Below the pieces are notes generated by a model, which saw nothing but the letters and a program-made list of their open reading frames with translations, searched no databases and was not told the DNA's origin. This document shows positions 27,401 to 36,600 of a stretch of DNA of 64,000 nucleotides, one piece after another; within the stretch, counting starts at the first letter, position 1, and every line of letters begins with the position of its first letter. Source of the DNA: an uncultured Bacteroidales bacterium (GTDB taxonomy: Bacteria > Bacteroidota > Bacteroidia > Bacteroidales > Bacteroidaceae); NCBI GenBank assembly GCA_902781515.1, contig CACZJU010000003.1, positions 51,512 to 115,511 on the forward strand, in the 5' to 3' direction. Both the position numbers and the translations under genes were made by a program.

Positions 27401-27491
27401 TAGGTTAATATTATCTATGCGCATAAGTTAATATTATCTATGGCCATAGGTTAATATTATCTCCGTCGATAGGTTATATAACCCTACGGCA
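27401..27491. repeat. Four-unit tandem array, 23-bp period
   Basis: Units begin at 27401, 27424, 27447 and 27470; the first three read TA(G/A)GTTAATATTATCT. The ends of the units form different perfect palindromes: TATGCGCATA (27416-27425), CTATGGCCATAG (27438-27449) and GGTTATATAACC (27472-27483). The array lies between the rimP promoter and the small ORF that ends the protease operon, and touches the stop of that ORF. Confidence 0.85.
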
Positions 27492-27600
27492 TAGCCCAAT
27501 AGAGGAAGAAGCCCACCATAAGCATAACCATAATGGCAAGTGAGGCAATCCCCATCAGGAAACCGCGATTGGCTGTACGGATGTTTCTACGTCTTCTCAT
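27484..27600 (-). CDS. 38-residue single-pass membrane peptide coupled to the S41 protease gene
   Basis: Minus-strand frame from ATG at 27600 to TAG at 27484. The peptide starts MRRRRNIRTANRGFLMG and continues as one hydrophobic helix (IASLAIMVMLMVGFFLYWA), so it should sit in the inner membrane with its Arg-rich end in the cytoplasm. The ATG overlaps the TGA of the upstream protease gene as ATGA, a standard sign of translational coupling. I do not recognise a family. It is too short for ordinary gene callers. Evidence for reality: the coupling, the positive-inside topology and the clean hydrophobic segment. Function unknown; a modulator of the adjacent processing protease is only a guess. 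Confidence 0.6.
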   Translation of the reverse strand: MRRRRNIRTANRGFLMGIASLAIMVMLMVGFFLYWAMP

Positions 27601-29249
27601 TTTCCTAATACCTTATTATATGCTTCCTTATCATTCAGCAAGTCCACAGCCTTATCGAAGACCTTGTCGCTGCGCAACATATGCTGGGCACGTCCGCGCT
27701 GATAGTGATACATACACACAATATCATCCTCCACATAGGGGCGTACTGCATCACGCAGACGGCGCAGTTCCTCTCCAAGGTCGGTCTTGAGTTTGTCAGC
27801 CAACTGGTCAAAGGCTTCGTTGGCTCTGTCATAGATGCCTTCCAGACGAGCTGCCTCACGCAACAGCTTCAGCACATCGTCAGTGCGGCGATGGCTTTCG
27901 AAACCGCTCTTCACCATCCAACTTACAAACTCCTCATATTCATCGTCGGACAACTGGAAATCTCCTGCCGCAGCTATCGTTGGATGCTTCTGATAATATT
28001 GCACCACATAGCCCAGCATTTCATCGCTCTGCACCACATCATAGACAAGCGAGGAAAGACTGTCGGGACGGGCCTCAACATCGGGCTTTATGCCTCCTCC
28101 GTCTCTAACCTCACGTCCTCCGCGAGTATAGAACACATTGGTGAGCGAATCGGGCACGGTTCCCACTCGTCCGTCTGCGGTCAGATGACGATAGTCGTAA
28201 GCCTGTATGCATCTGCCAGAAGGAATGTAATAGCGAGATATGGTTATCTTCAAATGACCTCGTCCGCTAACCTCGTGTATTGCCTGCACAAGTCCTTTAC
28301 CATAGGTGCGAGTGCCCATAACTACCGCACGGTCCATATCCTGCAACGAGCCGCTCAGTATCTCGGCAGCCGAAGCCGAGTTCTCGTTCACCAGCACCAC
28401 AATAGGGGTTATGGTGTCAAGAGGTTCGCTGGTAGTAAAATAGTCGCGATTCGACGATGGAATCTTGCCTTTTGTATAAACCACCTTCTCTCCCTTACCG
28501 ACAAACAGGTTGACGATATTAACAGCCTCATCGATTGCTCCACCGGGATTGTCGCGAAGGTCGAGAACAAGTTTCTGCATTCCCTGAGTCTTCAAGTCAG
28601 TAATAGCATGTCGCATCTCGCGAGCCGAACCTTCCGCGAAGTTTCCCAGATAGATATATCCCGTGTTCTCGCCCACAATACCATAATAAGATATAGTAGG
28701 CAACTGTATTGTCTCACGTTTCAGGCGGAATGTCAGCGGCTGAGCTTCACCTTGTCGCTTCACCACCACTTCCAAAGCAGTACCGCCCTCTCCACGCAGC
28801 ATATTGCTGACTTCATCGGTCATTTTCTTTTTGACATCAACTCCGTTAATCGACATTATCACGTCGCCAGCCCTCAGTCCAGCTCTCTGACTTGGAGTTC
28901 CCTCATAGGGCTCAATAAACATTGCACGCTCCTCCTTACGGTTGTAACGGATAAGACTACCCACTCCGGCATATTTGCCAGTAGCCATCTGGCGCAGTTC
29001 GTCATTATCCTCTGGATAGTACTGAGTGAACGGGTCAACGTGTGAGAGCATAGACTTTATAGCCCAACCTATCGTAGTATCGGCTGAAAGCGTATCAACA
29101 TAGTGAAGGTCGAGTTGGCGATAGATATCATCGAACAGCTCCAGATGATGTGCTATTGTAGCATTGTGACTCTCCTTTGGCTGAGCAAAGATATTGAGAG
29201 AATGAGAAAATGAAAGAATGAGAAAAGCAAAAACAAAGCGTTTCATCAT
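27597..29249 (-). CDS. C-terminal processing peptidase (S41 family, PDZ-containing)
   Basis: 550 residues. The signal peptide (FVFAFLILSFSHSLNIFA) is partly encoded by a GAGAATGAGAAAATG microsatellite. A PDZ domain lies at about 90-170 (YAGVGSLIRYNR, GLRAGDVIMSINGVDV). The S41 core has LDLRDNPGGAIDEAVNIV, the nucleophile Ser in NENSASAAEILSGSLQD and the Lys in GTRTYGKGLVQ. The C-terminal 150 residues are helical. The family trims C-termini of periplasmic or outer-membrane-bound proteins. Start at 29249 or the next Met at 29246. The 38-residue membrane peptide follows with an ATGA overlap. Confidence 0.92.
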   Translation of the reverse strand: MMKRFVFAFLILSFSHSLNIFAQPKESHNATIAHHLELFDDIYRQLDLHYVDTLSADTTIGWAIKSMLSHVDPFTQYYPEDNDELRQMATGKYAGVGSLIRYNRKEERAMFIEPYEGTPSQRAGLRAGDVIMSINGVDVKKKMTDEVSNMLRGEGGTALEVVVKRQGEAQPLTFRLKRETIQLPTISYYGIVGENTGYIYLGNFAEGSAREMRHAITDLKTQGMQKLVLDLRDNPGGAIDEAVNIVNLFVGKGEKVVYTKGKIPSSNRDYFTTSEPLDTITPIVVLVNENSASAAEILSGSLQDMDRAVVMGTRTYGKGLVQAIHEVSGRGHLKITISRYYIPSGRCIQAYDYRHLTADGRVGTVPDSLTNVFYTRGGREVRDGGGIKPDVEARPDSLSSLVYDVVQSDEMLGYVVQYYQKHPTIAAAGDFQLSDDEYEEFVSWMVKSGFESHRRTDDVLKLLREAARLEGIYDRANEAFDQLADKLKTDLGEELRRLRDAVRPYVEDDIVCMYHYQRGRAQHMLRSDKVFDKAVDLLNDKEAYNKVLGK

Positions 29250-29305
29250 TTATTATCTATTATCAATTATTTATTATTTAATATCTATTATTTAGTATTT
29301 ATCAT
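29250..29305. repeat. AT-rich TATTATTTA-type spacer
   Basis: Repeated ATTTATTATCTATTATCAAT-like units fill the gap between the kinase end and the protease start, extending a little into the kinase 3' end. Confidence 0.5.
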
Positions 29306-30287
29306 TTAATATCTCCCCAGCCTTTCGACGAATATCCTGCCACTGAGTTTCGGGCAGTCGAGTTCCTACAACCTGGATTATGTTACCTGCCAACAGCGAA
29401 CCCATCTCCAGGCAACTCTTCAACGATGCATCGTGAGTATAGGCATAGAGGAAGCCTCCTGCAAAGAAGTCGCCAGCAGCAGTAGTATCTACAACCTGCT
29501 GACTGCGTCCTGCCACCTGTGCCACCTGTCCGTTACACATTGCCAAAGCTCCTCGCTTTCCAAGTTTCACCACAGCCACCTCAGTCATCGAGGCGATCTC
29601 GCGTAGTGATTCCTCTGGCTGTTTACCTGTGAACGCTGCACTCTCCTCCTCGTTGGCAAAGACTATATCAATGTATTTTGCAACTAAGTCACGAAGAACA
29701 GAAAGGTTGTCCTTCACTACATTGTAACTGGCTAAGTCAATACTTGTGCGCAGCCCCATCTCTTTAGCCGTACGGCATACCTTTTCTATCAGTGCATTAT
29801 CCTGCACCAAATATCCTTCGATATGCAACAACTGGTAACCGCTGAACAGTTCAGGGGTAATATCACATGCCGACAGTCCTCCAGCAACACCTAAGTAAGT
29901 GGCAAAAGTGCGTTCGGCATCCGGAGTAATAAAGGTATTGGCAACACCACTGTGTCCTTCTGCAGTAAGCAGTCGGGCCTCAATACCACAGTCAGCACAG
30001 TTCTGACGGAAGAAACGTCCCATATCGTCATCAGCCACACGACCTATGAAACCTGGCTTCGCTCCCATATTAGCCAAAGCCAACATAGCATTGCCGGCAC
30101 TACCTCCAGTAGCCATAGCTGGCTTCAGGGCTTGAATACGTTCAGACAAAGCGTTTTGCTGCTCATCATCGATAAGCACCATACCACCTTTTGGCAGCAT
30201 AAGGTCTGCCAAAGTACGTTCATCCTCCAGTCGAACCAACACATCTACCAATGCGTTTCCTATACCGATTATCCTATCCATTTGCAT
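29292..30287 (-). CDS. PfkB-family carbohydrate/adenosine kinase
   Basis: 331 residues from 30287, or 329 from the Met at 30281 (MDRIIGIGNALVDVL). A ribokinase fold with the N-terminal GIGNALVDVLVRLEDE, the hinge ATGGSAGNAMLALANMG, and the C-terminal signature VDTTAAGDFFAGGFLYAY with the catalytic Asp. The close family in Bacteroidetes is usually annotated adenosine kinase; a sugar substrate cannot be excluded. The -7 box at 30296-30303 leaves a leader of fewer than 10 nt, which favours the second Met. It is followed by the protease operon after an AT-rich spacer. Confidence 0.85.
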   Translation of the reverse strand: MQMDRIIGIGNALVDVLVRLEDERTLADLMLPKGGMVLIDDEQQNALSERIQALKPAMATGGSAGNAMLALANMGAKPGFIGRVADDDMGRFFRQNCADCGIEARLLTAEGHSGVANTFITPDAERTFATYLGVAGGLSACDITPELFSGYQLLHIEGYLVQDNALIEKVCRTAKEMGLRTSIDLASYNVVKDNLSVLRDLVAKYIDIVFANEEESAAFTGKQPEESLREIASMTEVAVVKLGKRGALAMCNGQVAQVAGRSQQVVDTTAAGDFFAGGFLYAYTHDASLKSCLEMGSLLAGNIIQVVGTRLPETQWQDIRRKAGEILNDKY

Positions 30288-30295
30288 ATTTTTTG

Positions 30296-30303
30296 CAAAG
30301 ATA
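30296..30303 (-). promoter_or_regulatory. Promoter -7 box for the PfkB kinase
   Basis: TATCTTTG on the minus strand; no clear -33 partner. The transcript would start within about 10 nt of the start codon. Confidence 0.5.
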
Positions 30304-30348
30304 CATAAATTTTTTTACTTTTAATTTTTCACTTTTAATTTTTTGTTG

Positions 30349-30356
30349 TACCTTTG
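30349..30356 (+). promoter_or_regulatory. Promoter -7 box for tRNA-Asn
   Basis: TACCTTTG, 22 nt before the mature 5' end of the tRNA. Confidence 0.55.
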
Positions 30357-30378
30357 CACTCGCAAAAGCAAAGAACCT

Positions 30379-30452
30379 GCTTCAGTAGCTCAGTTGGTTA
30401 GAGCACCTGACTGTTAATCAGGGGGTCGTTGGTTCAAGCCCATCCTGAAGCG
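30379..30452 (+). tRNA. tRNA-Asn (GTT)
   Basis: A 74-nt cloverleaf: acceptor GCTTCAG pairs with CTGAAGC. The D arm is GCTC/GAGC. The anticodon stem CCTGA/TCAGG holds the loop CTGTTAA with anticodon GTT. The T loop is TTCAAGC. One T-T mismatch is seen in the T stem. CCA is not encoded. A 17-bp copy of its 3' end follows 60 bp downstream. Confidence 0.93.
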
Positions 30453-30455
30453 CAA

Positions 30456-30481
30456 AACCCAGCAATTCGCTGGGTTTTTTG
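30456..30481 (+). terminator. Terminator after tRNA-Asn
   Basis: Stem ACCCAGC (30457-30463) and GCTGGGT (30469-30475) around AATTC, followed by a T run. Confidence 0.85.
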
Positions 30482-30494
30482 TTTATGATAATTA

Positions 30495-30517
30495 CAAGCC
30501 CATCCTGAAGCACAAAA
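30495..30517 (+). repeat. Direct copy of the tRNA-Asn 3' end (att-like)
   Basis: CAAGCCCATCCTGAAGC at 30495-30511 is identical to 30435-30451 in the tRNA. The match extends six more bases with one change. The rest of the tRNA is absent here. Confidence 0.75.
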
Positions 30518-30518
30518 G

Positions 30519-30553
30519 ACAAGGGGTCGTAGCGATTGCCACGACCCCTTGGT
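30519..30553 (-). terminator. Hairpin downstream of the giant secreted gene
   Basis: A perfect 10-bp stem, AAGGGGTCGT (30521-30530) and ACGACCCCTT (30541-30550). On the minus strand it is followed by TGTCTTTTGTG, a weak T tract. The probable terminator of the 30647-38359 gene. Confidence 0.5.
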
Positions 30554-30571
30554 TATTAGAGAGTTTTTCGT

Positions 30572-30664
30572 TTACTTACGAACGACCTTGAGCTGCGCTC
30601 GAGCTCGTTCCCGTTCGGAATAACTCGAGCAAGCTCGGTTCTTCACTCACTTACGCACGACCTT
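30572..30664. repeat. 75-bp in-frame duplication/insertion at the giant gene's stop
   Basis: The 18-bp sequence covering the last codons and stop (TCACTTACGCACGACCTT, 30647-30664) is repeated with two changes at 30572-30589, exactly 75 bp away and in frame. Between them is a palindromic piece with arms GAGCTGCGCTCGAG (30590-30603) and CTCGAGCAAGCTC (30624-30636). Confidence 0.7.
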
Positions 30665-33600
30665 TTTGCCATTGACGATGAGAACGCCCTTAGCTGTACG
30701 GCTTACGCGACGTCCGTTCATGTCGAAGATGACTTCCTTCTGGTCAGCAGCAATACCGTTAATACCAGTACCGCTCTCCACCTTGAAGGTCATAACAATC
30801 GTGACATCACCAGCAGGCATTACGAAGGTAGCTGTGAGAGTCTCCTCATTGATTTCAGGCACTATCTCCTTATTGTCCTCACCATAGGTGATAGTGATGT
30901 CATTAGGTATGTAGCCCTCGTCTGGAGTAGCTGTCAGAGTAACAGTTTCACCTTCTGCTGCAGTTGCCTTGTCAGACTCAACCTTACCGTTCTCAGCCTC
31001 TTCAATGTTGATTGCATAGGTTGTAGGAGCAACGTATTCGGCAATTGTCCAAACACCATTGTAAGCTATGCTCTTGTTTGCGTAAACGGTCTTGTCTTCA
31101 TTATCTGGAGCCTTAACACCATAGTCGAGACCCATGATGCCATTACTACCATTGAGTGTATAGCCGCCCTCAACTGGGAGAACTGTCAAGACGTATGCAG
31201 TAGCAATGTCCGTGGTGGTAGTCATTGACCAGGTAGAACCACTCGTCATTGCGACATATTCTCCTTCTACATTAGAGAGGACGAAGCCACCCTCTACAGC
31301 TGTGAAGTAAACAGCAGCATCATCGGCGATTGTAATCTTCGAATTTGCAATGCAGAGTTTACCAGGAGCTGTTACGTTAGTAATAGCATAAGCCTTGTCA
31401 GCAGCGGGAGCTGTAATAGCAGGAGCGAAGGTCTCAACGGCAGCATTGAGGGTGGCAGTTGCTGTTTCTATGCTTTCCTTTGTAGCATCCTCAGCATTGT
31501 AAGCACCCTGAGCTGTAGCAATAGCACGCGTCAGAGGAGCAACCTCGCTTTCGGGATACATGAACAGACCGTCACCGACAGTGTACTTAGCAAGCTCGGC
31601 CTGAGCTGCCTCGATTGCCTTCTGGAGTTCTATCTTAGCAACATCGATACCGGGAACCAATGTGAGCTGTACGTTGTCGATGAAGAAGTCTGAACGACGA
31701 GCACCATAAGAATTCAACGAGATTACAATCTTAGCACCAGTAACGGCCTTCTCAATGGTAAAGGGAGCTTCCAATGTGCTCCACTCTGCATCGTTGAAGT
31801 AGGTATTAACGTCACCGCCCTTAGTTCCAGAAGCAGCTGGTGATTTTTCAGATACGAGAGCTACTTCACCATCCATAAGAGCGATACCAACCTTAGTATT
31901 CTGGTTAGCCTGATTGTCTTTGTCATAGCTATAGTGCTGCTTGTAGTCAACTGACAAGATATAGTCGCCAGCGGGCATTTTAGCAAGAGCATCTGATGTA
32001 ATAGTGAATACATTTCCTTTATCATTCCATCCCTGACGGAAGAAGAGTGAGTATTCACCGTCGCTCGGATCAGATGTACCGAACTGAGAAGTTGTGCTTG
32101 CAGAACCTGCAGGACGGAGTTCGGTATTGTTGAACTGAGTACCTACGCCTGCGAATGTCCAGCCTGTCAGCTCGAGAGCACCGTTAGAAGCGGCCTTCTC
32201 ACCATCTGCCTCGAAGCTTGCATTTGCAATCTCGGGAGCACCGGGAGCGTACTCGATAACGAGCTTAGGAGCATTCTCAGAAGCCTTACCAGCTACATCA
32301 CCACCACCGGAATTACCTGTCATCTTGAAGATTACGTACTTCTGTCCTGCTGCAGCAAGAGCCTTAACCTGATCAAGAACATCAATGTTGAAGGTTTCAC
32401 TTGCGCTCTGTGGGAACGAAACAGTAGTGATATTTGTTGCAGCAAGGTTAACCTTTGCATTGCCTTCAGCCATTGCTGCATAGTCAAGAACTTCATCGGC
32501 ATTAACAACAAATACACCGCAATCGCGTGCCTTACGAGATTCACCAATACCTGTGAAGGTGAAGGTTGCCTTCGTTACTGTCGCATTCTTTGGAAGACTT
32601 GCGAAGTCGAACTCAGCGTATGCAGCACCCTGCCATGTAGCATTGAAAGCAGAATTGTTAACATGCTCGGTTTCTGCGTCTACAGTGCTTGTATAAACAT
32701 CTGCATCACCACCGCAAGATGAAGAAGCTGTGTGAACAAGAGTAGCAGCAATTACTGGCTCTTCCTCTTCGACAGCCTTGAAGGTAGCGTTCACCATTAC
32801 GGCAAAGGCGGGCATTTCGAATGTATTGCCTTCTGAAACCTCTATTACATTACCGTTACCACCAAGAACTGTTAGAGCGTCGAGTTCGTAGCCTTCGGCG
32901 GGAGTTGCAACCAAAGTTACTGTAGCACCAGCCTCAGCCTCTGTAACAACAGCACCATCAATCTTAGCCTCAATAGAACCATTAGCAATATCAGCAGCGA
33001 AGTTGATAGCATAGGTTGTAGCCTTAGGAGCAAGCTTTTCGAGCTTGAAGCTCTGCCATACTGTCCAGTAGTCAGCTGTTGAACCATCAGCCTGCAGACC
33101 GATCTTGATGTTGCCTGTTTCTTCCATTGTGAAGTTAACCTCGTTCTTACCATTACCGGCAGCGAACCATGCAGCAGCAGTATCACGTCCGTTAGCAGTA
33201 TCGCTGTTAACACCAACGATTGCGGTTTGATTATCACCAGCATATACGAAGCCCTTTCTGTTCTCACGCTGGAGAGCAACTACGGTGAGTTTGTAATCAC
33301 CGGCAGGCAGGGTAATTGTCTGATAGAAACCTGCGGCTGCCTGGTTCCAGTACTCTGCAACACCATTAGAAGCGTTACCAGCACCATCACCTTCCCAACC
33401 AGCGTTAGCACCCTTTGCAATAGGAGTAGGATTGACAATGAACAAGTTGGTTACATCTACATCCTCTGTGAGTTCAAGCTTACCAACATATTCTACAACC
33501 ATACCCTTTACAGTAGCAAGGCCAGTCTCAGCCTGTTCCAGAGTTGTGATAGCAGCGAGATTAGTCTCTATATCCTCAGGAGCGAAGATGTTCTCTTCGT

Positions 33601-36600
33601 TCTGTGCCTGAGAGAATTTGTTACCAGCTGTAGTAACCTCAAGAATCTGTGCCTTCAGAGCAGCAATGTCAGCAGCATTCTTGCGAGCCTGATAAGCTGC
33701 CTCAAGATCTGCATCAAGATTATTGATAGCATCAACATCATCAGCTGACAACGCAGTCCAGTCAGCAATATTCCAATAGTTGCTCAATGCCTCATTCAGA
33801 ACATAGAACTCACTGAATGTAAAGAATACGTGATTATTAGCCTTAGCACCATTGTTTGTAGCAGTTACAGTGAAGCGAACAAAGTTGTAAGCATCACCCA
33901 GCTCGATCTTATCAGATGTGTAGTCGAGAACTGCAGCATCTGTGGGCAGACCTTCACTGATAGTTGTAACGGGAACAAACTCTGAACCATCCTTACTTGC
34001 AGAAATTTCAATAGTAGTCGGACGGTTGTTGTTGTTCTGACTACGCTTCTTATAGTAGAAGAAGATGTTGTCAGTAGCAGCAGGCAGCTCTGCCTGCAGA
34101 TAGTGATCTGCATCGGGAGCATTGTTGTATGCAGAGTGGAAATATGTTGTATAGGTGCGGTCGCTCAGAGCCTCATAAGAGCCCTCACTACCCTCCTTAG
34201 CATTACTTGTCCACTCGAATACGGTCTTAGAAGGCCAAGCCTGAGTCTTTCCATATGCAACATAACGAGAATCGCTTGCCAGTGATGTAATGTCCCATAC
34301 ATAAGGTATTTCGTTCATTACATAAGTAGCATTGGGCAGACCGTCTTCGTCATTGTCGTCAACGACTGTCCAGAATGCACCTGCACCCCACTGAGAGCTG
34401 TTAGCGTTAGTACTACGGATAGCATACTTGCCTTCTGTATTCAGGAAGAGAACCTGAGTTTCGAAGTCAGCACGATTCTGATTACCAACAATCAGATGCT
34501 TCTGAGCTTCAGCGCCGAAGTTGTTGCTACCATCACCACCATTGGTAAATTGTGGGATAAACCAACCCTGTTCCTTAAAGTTACCACCCTTACGTGCAGT
34601 AATTTCGAACAGACCAGCTTCGTTCAGATTTGCTGTCAGATAACCATCCTTCTTCAGGTAGTATGTCGTTTCGTCCTTAACAGTAGAAACCAAATATGTC
34701 TCACCTGATACCATAGTTTCATTAGCGCGCTCGTATGCGAGATCGGTAGAGTTAGCAGTCTGCTTGTAATTAACGTTCTTGAACGACAGCCAGCTGATGT
34801 TGTTGTCAGCAGCAATGTTCAAGTTGAATTTCAGAATACCGTCATTACCTACAAGACCAGTAGCAGTGAACTTAGCAAGACTGAACTGTGTGCCTTCTAC
34901 AACAGGACCTTCAGTTACGTCAACAGCCTCACCATCGTTTACATTAGCTGTGATACCTGTAGCTTCCTTAGCTGCAGCACCGCTCTTAGCATGAACACGA
35001 ATCCAAGCCTCAACCTCATAACGGCCTTCCTCCAGACCTGTCAAAGTTGCTGTGATCTTATTCTCACCAAGGCTGTTGGCATCGCCTGTCCAGTACTCGA
35101 AGAACGGAACCTTGAACTCTGTGCCGTCAGTTTCGCCTTCCTTACTCCATGTGTTAATATAGAGAGCTGTGTCGAAGTCCTTAGCCTGAACGTCGTTGAT
35201 TGTCCAAGCAGAGAGCAGAAGGTCGTCAGCAACCATAGCATTGTCATGCTGCCATCCTGTGAGAAGAACAGGATTCTGCATAGCCGAAGCTTCGGCTGTG
35301 GTCAGCGTTCCTTCATTATACTTGTTCTGATCGTAAATGGCATTGAATGCAGCCAATGCGTCTGCTGTGTAAACGTTGGTAGTAGCCAACAGTGCAGCAG
35401 CTCCTTCGAGAGCATTCTTGGCATTCTCGTAAGCCTTTACAGAAGCTGTAGCAGCCTCAACAGCAGTCTTCAGAGCTGCGAGGTTTTCATCGCTCTTGTC
35501 AGCATCGTATGTATTCTTAGCACCAGTCAGAGCTTCAGCAAGAGTAGCCTCCATGGGCTTGCCATTAGCGGCTTCGTAGTCTGCCAGTACAGAACCTGCC
35601 TTAGCAGCCTCGATAACATCACCTTCACCATAGTAAGTCAGAACTACGTTGTCGATACCCATCCAGTTTGCAGTAGCAGTTGTCTGCTCCAGACCAACCT
35701 CGATGGTGTTGTCTGTAACAACAGTCCAAACCTCATAAGCGGTAGGCTCACCAGCGGTCAGATACTTCTTATCATTGTTTGCGAATACATACTGGCTCTC
35801 GTTGGGATCTGCCAATGTGTTCACGAATGCAGCGATGTTCAGCTTGTATGTACCGTTGGGAACATTCTCGATGGTCTGGTACATCTTGTTTGCCTTAGCA
35901 GAACCATTCCAGTTCTCGAAGAAGGGAACTGTGAAAGCACCATTCTGGTTGCTTGCAAGAGCCTGATTCTGGAAGCCACCGGTGCAAGTCCAGCCGCTTG
36001 TATTCGAATCGAATGTACCGTTTACAACAAATTTGGTAACAACGCCATTCTCTGCGCTAGCTCCTTCAACTGTCTTGGTATTGATAGCCAAGTATGTTTC
36101 GTGGTTCAATTTTGCAGCAGCGGCCTTTATGTCATCTACTGTAGACTCAGCATTTGTATATACAAGACTTGCCTCGTCTGTATCTATTCCATTTTCCTTA
36201 GCAAATACGAGAGCATCGTACAGAGCCTTCTTAGCAGCATAAGCCTTAATGATGTTAGAGTCTGTCTCAGGTGCCATGAATATCCATTCACAGTTCCAAC
36301 CCTCTACAGCATTGGCATGAGCCACAATACCTGTTGCATGGAAACTGCTGTTGTAACCCCAGCAAGGAGAGTCGGCATTGCCACCGGCATCATGGATGTG
36401 GTAATAGCCATTATCCAACTTTGTAAGGCCATATTGGGTGGCATTTGCACCATCAGCATGCATGGCATCGCCCTTAATATCGTTACCGGATGTGAACACG
36501 AACTTACTGTTGCTGGTATTTGTCAGCGTGAAGCTGGCAGCATCTCCAATAAATGTAGCATTGAATCCCTCATCGGCAACGATAGCCGTTGTAGACCAGC

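Noticed and set aside
27681-29045. 454-residue frame opposite the S41 protease
   Set aside because: Antisense shadow of a gene with an intact catalytic site.
30379-30517. Complete integrated island at tRNA-Asn
   Set aside because: Only 43 bp separate the tRNA 3' end from its copy and there is no integrase; at most it is a scar.
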